From Ashinkailepas kermadecensis (taxonomy: Eukaryota > Arthropoda > Thecostraca > Neolepadidae), in NCBI GenBank assembly GCA_034440615.1, contig JAOTOM010005143.1, positions 428,001 through 492,000 on the forward strand: a DNA stretch of 64,000 nt, in the 5' to 3' direction. The position numbers and the translations under genes were made by a program. Numbering within the stretch: the stretch's first letter is position 1; each line of letters opens with the position of its first letter. Positions 56,705 through 64,000 of the stretch are shown here, one piece after another. Under the pieces are notes generated by a model. The model was not told the DNA's origin, ran no database searches, and saw only the letters and a program-made list of their open reading frames with translations.

Positions 56705-59634
56705 CTAATGAAGTAAGCGCTGGTAACTTTTGTTTATATCTTCTTTCTTAATAGGCACATGATTACAGGAAGGAAATCTTGTACCAATGATACTATTCCA
56801 AGTTCTTGGTGCTATAAATGGTATGGAATGAAGTCTATAGGATTTCGATGAAAAAGGTACATGGAAATGATCAACATGCCTTAAATTACTTGGTGATGAG
56901 CATTGGAACATATTTATTATAGTGATTGGTAATGTTTGATTAAAAAATATGTGAAGTAGTAATATGATCTGTTCCTGCACAATATGAGGGAACTTCAGAA
57001 TGTTATATTTGACAAACAATTCATTTGTAGGGTATGCATAGTGCTGATTATCTATGATTCTTGAAGCCCTTTTTTGTATTTTAACAAATCTGTCTAATCG
57101 TGTTGGAAAATTGTTTCCCCATATTAACGCACAATAATTTAAATAGGGAATAATCAAAGTATTATATCAGTATTTCAAGTCACGACTTGTGATAAAGTAT
57201 TTTGCTCTTCCCATTATTCCTAGATTTCTGCTAGTTTTTGCAGCAACATATGCTATGTGATACTTCCATGTTAATTTTTCATCAACTATTACACCAAGAT
57301 ATTTGATTTGCTGTTTCCTGTAAACCTTTTAATAATTTATGGCTATGTTTAAGTCAGCACTAGGCATAGTGGAATAAATTTCGTAATTTGTTTTTTTTTA
57401 CATTCAGTGATAATCTATTAGCTTGAAACCATTCAGTTATTCCTGCAACAATGGCATTGACTTTAATTTGCAGTTCCTTTATATTTTTAGCCTTTATCAT
57501 GACAGCAGCATCATCAGCAAATAAGTAGAATGTTCCATCTAAAGAATTACCCAAATCATTAATGTATATAAGGAAGAGTAGTGGACCAAGTATGGAGCCC
57601 TGTGGAACTCCCATTGTAATGCACTCTGCATCAGATATTATACGATTGATTTTTGTTTGCTGATAACAGTCTTTTAAATATGAATGTAATATCATGAGTA
57701 GAGTTCCTGAGATTCCAATATGTTGGATTTTTTTGTAGAATGTCCATGCTCACAGTATCAAAACCTTTTTTCAAGTCAATATAGAGACCACAAGTAAGTT
57801 CTTTTTTTCCAAAGATTTTGTAATTTCATCATAAATGTGAGCAATTGGCATGTAGGTGCTATGCTTTTTTCTAAATCAAAATTCGGAGTTTACTGAGTAT
57901 ATTATTCAGTTCCAGAAAAAAACATGAGATAAGAATATACCATCTTTTCAATGATTTTTGAAAATACTGGTAACATAGAAATTGGCCTATAATTTGTGAA
58001 TTTGTTCAGTTCTCCTGCCTTAAATATGGGGATAATTATGGCTTGTTTTAGTTGTTTAGGGAAAACTCCACTTCTCAGGCAGAGGTTAAAGAAGTGGGTG
58101 ATTTGCTTCAGGATAATTTTGTAAGTCAGTAAGAGAGGTTTTGTACTAATGCCATCAGCCCCTCCTCCAACAGAGTTCAGTGACTTTATAATTGTTTCAA
58201 CTTGGATTTCATTAGTGTACATGTCTTGTTCCCAAATAGCATAGTCATGCCCTGCAATGTATTCAATTGGATCTTTGTTAGAAGCAGTAGTCTTCTTTTC
58301 TAATTTGCTGCCAAGGGTTGAAAAGAAATTGTTGAAGGCATTAGGAATTTGTTCTGTTTGATATTCATTATCTTCTTCATCTGACATAGATTCTGGGATT
58401 TTGTGTTTTGTTTTGTGTTTATTTATCAGCTCGTGTGATGTTTGTCAAGTTTTCTTTCATTTGATTTACTACAGTGAAGGGCATTTGAATAGTGTAGCTT
58501 CTTTGCTTCTCTGATTATATTGATGAGGATGTTCCTGAATTGTTTGTATTGAACTTCATTGTGTGGATTTTGATTTTTTTATAAACTTCTTATATAGTCT
58601 GTTTTTTCGATTTATGGAACATAATATGCCAGAGCTAATCCAGGCTTTCATGGGGGTTTTCCTCCTGCTTGCGATAATTTTATTTGTAATAATCTGCATG
58701 CCATCATTATATGCTGAGAGCAAATCACTACATGCTATGTTTGGATCATTGTGTTGATGGAAATTATTCAATCTTAAGGCTAAATAGTCATCTAAAAGAT
58801 GGATTTGATTGTAATCAAGTATTTCTTTTGGATAATTTGACTTTTTTTGCCTCGGCAGTTAATGTTACAAACACTGGGAAATGATCCGAAATGTCTTCTA
58901 TCGGTATACCTGATGAGGAAATGCATGACAAAATCATGTATGAAGATATTGTCCAATAAAGAACTAGTAGTATTTTGTACCCGAGTAGCATTTGTGATTG
59001 AGGGCAGAAAACTATATGACAATAGTTGGTTTGAGAATCTCTCCACATTTCTGTCATTTTGTATATTTAGAAGATTGTAGTTGAAATCTCCTGTTATAAT
59101 TGTAAGCTTCCTCTCATTCTTTATCATTTGTAGCATTTTTTCAGTGCTTTCAAGACAATTATTGTGGGGGAAAGTTGGGGAACGATAAATCTGGAAAATA
59201 ATTATTGATCTAGAACTATTTTGAGACTCAAGTCTGATCTCAACAGCAGCAGCTTCATCAAGTTGATCTACAATATCTTTTCTTTCTCTTGATTCCAAAC
59301 TATTGTGAATCCTTCTCCCTTCTCCCTGACTTCGACTTGCTGCATACATTTTGTTATTGCTCATTTTGAAGAACTTTTCTGTATCTTTGCTAAGCCATGT
59401 TTCTGATAAACATACAGCTGACCAGTTGATTCCTGTTGTAGCTAAGAAGTTTTCTAAGTCATCAAATTTGTTCTTGACAGACCTAGCATTTAAGTGTATT
59501 ATGGAAAACCCCCTGTGCACATCTGCTCTAAGTTTGCTTGGAAATAAACAATCGCATTGTCTTAGGGTGTGTTCACATTCAGAAAATTCATCTCCCAGTC
59601 CCTGTTTTAAATAGTTGAGAAAACTGGCCTGCAC
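56705..59634 (-). pseudogene. CR1/L2-like LINE ORF2: AP endonuclease, reverse transcriptase, C-terminal domain
   Basis: The endonuclease (59,634 to about 58,800) shows IIHLNARSVKNKFDDLENFL, VCLSETWLS, TIITGDFNYNLL and SLLDNIF. The SDHFPVF end lies in another frame after a shift near 58,915. The linker KAWISSGILCSINRKNRLYKKF spans about 58,575-58,640. RT blocks (58,387-57,360) include AIIIPIFKAGELNKFTNYRP, SMLPVFSKIIEKMV, GVPQGSILGPLLFLIYINDL and intact FADDAAV (FADD at 57,510-57,521), WFQANRLSLNVKK. The C-terminal part (57,157-56,705) has IPYLNYCALIWGN, KIQKRASRII and PRTWNSI. The product would nick DNA and reverse-transcribe element RNA. At least five frameshifts or stops break it. It is the best preserved LINE of the window, consistent with a later insertion than PLE3. 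Confidence 0.85.
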
Positions 59635-59715
59635 TTGATATATGTCTCCGGTCGCTGTAATATTTCTTAAATGCCTACCTTACCTTAAGTTGCCCTTAAA
59701 CCACAATAACCCACT

Positions 59716-59945
59716 GAGTGATGCACGATTAAGACGACCCGATCAACCACTGTGGGAACACATGATCGGTACTCACAGGGCCATATGACACGTCGAAACC
59801 AACCGTAACTTTGCTGCTGAGATATTGGACACGGCCAGAGATAACGCTGACCTCAAAATATATTGCAGTCAGTTTTTATCGGTGACTGTCATCTCACGAT
59901 GAACACATTAAACGATGAACGATGTGACTCTTCTTGGTATTTGAC
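59716..59945 (+). pseudogene. PLE3 GIY-YIG endonuclease, 3' part
   Basis: After the target duplication the frame reads DAR-LRRPDQPLWEHMIGTHRA. After a stop it resumes as RNFAAEILDTARDNADLK, then shifts to LQSVFIGDCHLTMN and ends SSWYLT, close to the SWYIT end of PLE1. The same LRR follows DAR in PLE1, which confirms the split. Confidence 0.7.
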
Positions 59946-60213
59946 TTAATCTCACCAGTTCACCACCATCATTTTTATTTACTACAACTTTTAATTCTCC
60001 TCAACTCTCGCCCATCCTAGTTACTGATCTTAGTTCACCTAGCGACTATATTTTAGTACGGTACTTGTGCATCGCTGGCTGAAGTTTACATTTTGTTGTG
60101 TAATGTCTGGATAAAATTCGTCGGCGGAAACGAGGATGCATTCGCAATTCGGTGTATGCTTCTCATGGTGTTTTAAGTTGCATAATTGTATTTTCCACCT
60201 ATGTTCCAGTACT

Positions 60214-60238
60214 CATGACAATAGTCTACAACCGAAAG
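60214..60238 (+). ncRNA. hammerhead-like core at PLE3 right terminus (degenerate)
   Basis: CATGACAATAGTCTACAACCGAAAG: the CTGANGA core is altered and the stem II pairing is poor. Identified mainly by position as mirror of the left terminus. Confidence 0.3.
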
Positions 60239-60381
60239 TTCGAGTTCTTAATAATGTGTTATGTTACTCAATTTCTATTTTTCACTGTCAATGAACGCAA
60301 ACTTGATAATTTGTCTCTACCTAATGATCACCACCATGAGAAATCAGAGAAATACAGACGAAATACTCAACGAACCTAATG

Positions 60382-60479
60382 GGTGAATTGCTTGATTTGG
60401 GTACCGGGATGTCTAGTTCATTCCCAGGGAGGTGAATTGCTTGATTTGTGTACCGGGATGTCTGGTTCATTCCCAGGGA
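60382..60479 (+). repeat. two tandem copies of a 49-bp unit
   Basis: GGTGAATTGCTTGATTTG starts at 60,382 and 60,431; two substitutions between copies, both ending CATTCCCAGGGA. Confidence 0.9.
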
Positions 60480-60877
60480 ATGGTGGTACTCTTTACTTTT
60501 GCATTTAGTAATGCAAGTTGGCGAATATGTCGCATCTCAAGTCATTCGAGGACTGCATGCATGCTTGAAGGCGCGTGACTATCTAAACACTGGAGGCAAA
60601 GCGCCTATGAATGATATATAAACAGAGCTTCGATTCAACTACACTTATATCACCTGTCCTTGCTCCATTTATCGCTTGTCCCTGCTCGTCCAGTTCACCT
60701 GTGGAAGCTTTATACTGGCTAGGGCCATTGGTGAGCAAGATAGCAAGTAAAAGTATGCATTCCATCGGGGCTAGGTTTCGCTAAGTACGAAGGAGTCCGT
60801 CATGTCCAATTCTTACCGAAGTAGGAATTATTATTTGCATGGTTTAGGTACACAATTGACTATTTCTGTATATATGC
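60480..60877. other. no feature recognised
   Basis: Nothing recognisable. Confidence 0.35.
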
Positions 60878-60938
60878 CTACATGTAATTTGATAATAATA
60901 TTTCTGAGATGACCCTTTTAAAAAAACAATTATTGAGC

Positions 60939-60968
60939 TTTCGGAGCTCCTAGCGCCTCCGTCGTCAG
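60939..60968 (-). ncRNA. hammerhead-like core, left arm of the foldback
   Basis: Minus strand: CTGACGA (60,962-60,968), C, GGAGGC..GGAGCTCC, GAAAGC. Intact core, stem partly mismatched. Confidence 0.45.
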
Positions 60969-61362
60969 ATGGTATATTCAAAGAGAAGACAATTAAGGTT
61001 TTCCACACAATTTCAAACACAGGACACGAGCAGAGAGGAATGCGGCACTTCAATGCAGTAAAACACGGCAGAGAGTGTAAAACATTACACTTGAAACTTC
61101 CACGTAGTAAAAACGGTAGACTATAAAATACATCGCAATTGACATCCCTAATTTTCCCCCACCCTCCCCCAAGACTACTGCTCGTCAATTTATATATTTA
61201 TATTTTATAGTCTACTGGTTTTTACTACAGGGAAGTTTTAAGTGTGATGTTTTGCACTCTCTGCGTGTTTTACTGCATTGAAGTGCAGCATTCTTCATTG
61301 CTCGTGTCCTGCGTTTGAAATTTTTTGGAAAACCTCAGTTGTCTTCTTTTTGAATATACCAT

Positions 61363-61392
61363 CTGACGACTGAGCCGCCAGGAGCTCCGAAA
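61363..61392 (+). ncRNA. hammerhead-like core, right arm of the foldback
   Basis: CTGACGA (61,363-61,369), then TGAGC..GGAGCTCC and GAAA (61,389-61,392). One stem II mismatch relative to PLE2. Confidence 0.45.
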
Positions 61393-61487
61393 GCTCATTA
61401 ATTGTTTAAAAAATGGTCATCCCAGAAATATTCTTATCATTTTTAAAAGCTCTTTAATATGTCTCCGAAAGAACTACATGTAATTTG

Positions 61488-62154
61488 CTGGTTTTCCAGG
61501 CCAGTGCATGTTCGTGTGCCTCACCTCACCTCTGAAAGTGAAGATAGGAATGACGTCATGACTCAAATGCTTGGAAGGATATACACATCTTTTTGCCGCA
61601 TATGCGCAAGGCACGGGCGTTGATTTTTGAAAATTATTGCGGGGTACAATACATGAAGGCAATGGACGGGCCCAATTGGATGGGGGGCACACTCCATAGG
61701 GTCCCATGTTAAAGGTTGAAATTATTTTGGGGAGAAAGCTAACATTGAGGGGGTACCTGTCCCTACGAAGTACATAAAGCAACACCTCTGGCGCAAAGTA
61801 TGTGTTACCAGCTATTGTAACTTTCATTGTTGTAACCTTAAGCCGTTCTTTCACCACCATGGAAGGGGGATAGTAGTAAAGAAGATTGGGACGGGGGATG
61901 TTACTGGCAACCACACAAAACCCTTGTCAACTGGAGAGGATGATAGTTGAAGACCACCAAGATGATTCCTCAGTCATTTTTTGCTACCATAGGACAATTT
62001 GCGTTGCAATACTGACCTTTTCCCCGCCCATGACATGCTCCTGATCCTGGTCACATGTTTTCCTGGTAACGATCCAGCACCACAGCTTCGACCACGCTGA
62101 CTCTCATTCCACAACAGCTCCGCCTACCTCAGTTCCACTACGAGCTCCGACAAG
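61488..62154. other. no gene recognised
   Basis: A 146-codon minus frame (61,474-61,914) overlaps the foldback end and matches no family I know. Confidence 0.3.
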
Positions 62155-62278
62155 ATTGATCCAGGTCCCTTCTCCAGCTGTCCACACTGACCTAGATCCC
62201 TTCTCCAGCTGTCTACACTGACCTATGTCCATTCTCCAGCTGTTCACACTAACCGAGGTCTTTTCTCCAGCTGTCCAC
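62155..62278 (+). repeat. four tandem copies of a 31-bp unit
   Basis: TTCTCCAGCTGTCCACACTG-type units start at 62,170, 62,201, 62,232 and 62,263. Each has a pyrimidine tract followed by CAG|CTG, resembling a 3' splice site. Confidence 0.9.
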
Positions 62279-62394
62279 CGTGGACCGTCGTGACGCCTCG
62301 GGGGTCATCTTGCTGCAGTTTCAAACGACTCCTGCAATCATCAAGCAGGGACTGCAGGCCCTCTGGGCCCTGCAGAACACCGCCAACCGGTACT
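62272..62394 (+). CDS. possible exon fragment after the 31-bp repeat
   Basis: TCTTTTCTCCAG precedes a 40-codon frame reading LSTVDRRDASGVILLQF..ALWALQNTANRY and a stop. The composition is protein-like, but the piece is short and unmatched. It may be a terminal exon or a relic. Confidence 0.2.
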
Positions 62395-62605
62395 GATCAC
62401 CACTTCTGCTTACGACTGCCTAATGATCGTCTGGTGTTAGCCATCGAGGTGTTCCTCCGACACCCGGTAGGCATAAACTATTGACGTTGAGTAGTAAAAT
62501 GTGCATCACGATGACCATCATGCTCAACTAAGCTAGGATGGAATGCAGTCCTTGTAATGAAAATGCCTGATTTTGAGCCTGATCAAATGTCGTCTGATGT
62601 TCGCT

Positions 62606-62704
62606 AGGCAAAATCAAGGTCAACAGCTGCCCATATCCGAGCTGGTCTACCCGCCCGCCATTCTCACCGTGTTGGAGCTCGCTGGGACGACGCCAACGGA
62701 CGTC
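62606..62704 (+). CDS. possible internal exon
   Basis: Bounded by TTCGCTAG (weak 3' splice site) and TCG|GTGAGT (strong 5' splice site at 62,705). The frame reads QGQQLPISELVYPPAILTVL..TPTDV. No family recognised. Confidence 0.25.
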
Positions 62705-62730
62705 GGTGAGTCAGGTTGGGCTCTCCGTGT

Positions 62731-62808
62731 ACCTGCTTCATGTATAAGTAGTGACGACGCTCTCAGATTACCTGCTTCATATATAAGCAGTGACGACGCT
62801 CGTCAAAA
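62731..62808 (+). repeat. two tandem copies of a 39-bp unit
   Basis: ACCTGCTTCATRTATAAGYAG followed by TGACGACGCTC is duplicated with period 39 (13 codons, in frame with the ORF 62,573-62,854, which ends SYSDSKSLF). Confidence 0.85.
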
Positions 62809-62854
62809 CAACTCATATTCGTCCTCGTATTCTGATTCAAAATCACTATTCTAG

Positions 62855-64000
62855 GATCGCACACAAAGACAATGAACAAGAAAAAATACATCACGATCGG
62901 ACCATGAATTGCTGCTCATAGTCACGGTGGGTGTTATGAACGTGCATTGCCTTCAGGGCAACGTCAAATTAGAACTCAGTCAGCGGATTGTAGCGAACAT
63001 CAAGAAGACAAGCTATCCCGGTCTCGCCGAAAATGGTCTCAGTAGTACTTCTAGTGTGCTAAACACAGCTGTATATGTCGCACAGTTCAACGTGAATAAT
63101 TGTGACCTATAGGGAAGTCGGATGTCGGTAGAGTGGACTATCACGAGTTCGACAATCTCCTTTTTGGTACCAACTCATGCGCCAAACACAGCTGTGTAAG
63201 TCGCACATTTGTACCTTTATATTTGTGGCCTACAGCAACTAACGGAGAATAGGCTTCCGCATTCATCTCTAACTTCGATGGTACCTGTATGCCACATATT
63301 CAAGAGTGAAGATGCGCAGCCTGGCCACGCTCGGTGTGCCGAGAAGTACTACTGAAGCGGTCTGAGCGGAATTGGGTTAACTCGCCCTATTGGTCTTCAG
63401 CTACGATGATCTATGTAAGGTCATGATCTTAACTACGAAGCTGTGCAACACACACAGCTGTATTCGGCGCACCAAGATGTACTACGAGGATCCTTATGTC
63501 CAAATCATGATAGTGTACTAAATTAGTTATAAAACATCCTGACAAAAATCCACGAAGATTATCTGTAGGTCCCAGCACGCAGGGTGACTGCGGTAAGGGG
63601 AGGGGACGAGGGTGTTTCGGTAGGACTAACGTGATTTTGATTTTGCTTTGCTGATTACGTTTTGTGGTGATCCTGGTAGTGATCTCGAATCTGAATGCTA
63701 AGATTAGGAGCTGTTCTATCGGATGTGTTGTGTGTCAAACTTGCAAGGTTCTATTTGTGCGGATACACGGAAATCCACAAAGAGACAGGTAGTCACTCCC
63801 TGGTCCGGTCTCTCATATATCCCTACAAAGTTGGCTTGCCATCGGCTAAAGCCGACTGGAGACGGAGGCGCATGGAGACGACAGTCGGGCGTGTCACGCT
63901 GGGATGGTGTCAAAATGTTCAAATATCATAATGTTCTGCTTCCAGAATTTAGAATGCAAAGAACCAGACAAGACGAAACTACAAAGAGAAATACAAATAA
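62855..64000. other. no gene recognised; diverged repeats with ACACAGCTGT
   Basis: AAACACAGCTGTRTAWGTCG occurs near 63,060 and 63,183, with a weaker form near 63,444 (ACACAGCTGTATTCGGCGCA). This suggests a diverged tandem with a period of about 123 bp. The 78-codon frame at 63,695-63,931 is unmatched. Confidence 0.35.

Larger units (their letters stand above)
56028..59715 (-). mobile_element. nearly full-length CR1/L2-like LINE inserted in PLE3, 14-bp TSD
   Basis: GAGTGATGCACGAT occurs exactly at 56,014-56,027 and 59,716-59,729, flanking 3,688 bp. On the minus strand the insertion holds endonuclease, linker, RT and C-terminal domain in order, then a 3' region with a TGTATGTGCA-type microsatellite and about 400 bp more before the duplication. 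Only about 80 bp precede the open frame, so an ORF1 is absent and some 5' truncation is likely. Confidence 0.85.
55460..60330 (+). mobile_element. Penelope-like element 3 (PLE3) with inverted termini, split by a LINE
   Basis: The left terminus (about 55,460-55,800) is the reverse complement of the right terminus (about 59,980-60,330). Matching blocks include CTCGTTTCCGGCG/CGGCGGAAACGAG, CGAATTGCGAATGCATCC, and the ATTATCAAGTT ends. Between them lie a GIY-YIG remnant and the 3,688-bp LINE insertion 56,028-59,715. Without that insertion the element would be about 1.2 kb. Its own target duplication was not found. Confidence 0.75.
60892..61473. mobile_element. 582-bp foldback derivative of PLE2 with 14-bp TSD
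   Basis: CTACATGTAATTTG is present exactly at 60,878-60,891 and 61,474-61,487. The left arm (60,892 to about 61,128) and right arm (about 61,192-61,440) are inverted copies, and both match the PLE2 termini (AGCTTTCGGAGCTCCTAGCG, GGACACGAGCAG, GCGGCACTTCAATGCAGTAA). The loop (61,130-61,190) matches the PLE2 3' region 34,303-34,356 in reverse complement. The right-specific tail …CTTTAATATGTCTCCGAAAG corresponds to the PLE2 tail. It has no coding capacity and is a non-autonomous insertion made of two head-to-head 3' ends. Confidence 0.85.

Overview
This window looks like gene-poor, repeat-dominated nuclear DNA of a metazoan, most likely an arthropod. The evidence is the mix of elements: three insertions of Penelope-like elements (PLEs) with GIY-YIG domains plus a short derivative, CR1/L2-like and RNase H-bearing I-group-like non-LTR retrotransposons, a DDE transposase of the Harbinger/ISL2EU type, tRNA-derived SINEs, and a dispersed family rich in TTAGG steps. 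A tick-like chelicerate would fit, but that is a guess from composition. No complete, unbroken host gene was found. The longest open frames are stop-free minisatellites. The only candidate host exons are weak: 46,441-47,015, 62,272-62,394 and 62,606-62,704, plus two unrecognised ORFs at 37.4-37.8 and 38.9-39.2 kb.

Layout. 0-2.3 kb is a 20-bp minisatellite with a diverged flank. 2.9-3.9 kb holds an orphan zinc-knuckle gag (minus strand). 5.7-7.2 kb is a 109-bp higher-order minisatellite. 7.8-10.9 kb has TTAGG-rich repeats and a SINE with a 14-bp target duplication. 12.4-13.3 kb is a broken transposase. 16.8-17.3 kb is a (CT)n(TA)n(CT)n block running into two rearranged LINE fragments (17.4-18.8 kb). 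18.8-22.1 kb is an inverted repeat enclosing a large foldback array of a 16-bp unit. 22.4-23.3 kb is the RNase H end of a LINE. 24.7-25.9 kb holds diverged minisatellites, one related to the array at the window start. 27.36-30.16 kb is a PLE arranged as a head-to-head hairpin. 30.5-31.3 kb is a MITE-like element with an internal minisatellite. 33.24-34.63 kb is a second PLE. 42.1-45.2 kb is a decayed LINE ORF2 with RNase H, ending near (CAT)27. 46.4-47.0 kb is a candidate exon of in-frame Pro/Gly-rich repeats. 52.3-54.9 kb is a diverged inverted repeat. 55.5-60.3 kb is a third PLE split by a nearly full-length CR1/L2-like LINE with a 14-bp target duplication. 60.89-61.47 kb is a short foldback derivative of the second PLE family, also with a 14-bp target duplication. 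The last 2.5 kb has small tandem repeats and possible exon fragments.

The most interesting theme is the PLE set. All four insertions carry an inverted copy of their own 3' end at the 5' side, with arms from about 220 bp to 1.4 kb. Every arm ends in an outward-facing motif that resembles a hammerhead ribozyme core (CTGANGA, short stem-loop, GAAA). Three of the four have identifiable target-site duplications of 9-14 bp. The coding parts are all truncated or frameshifted, so the window records past activity rather than a working element.
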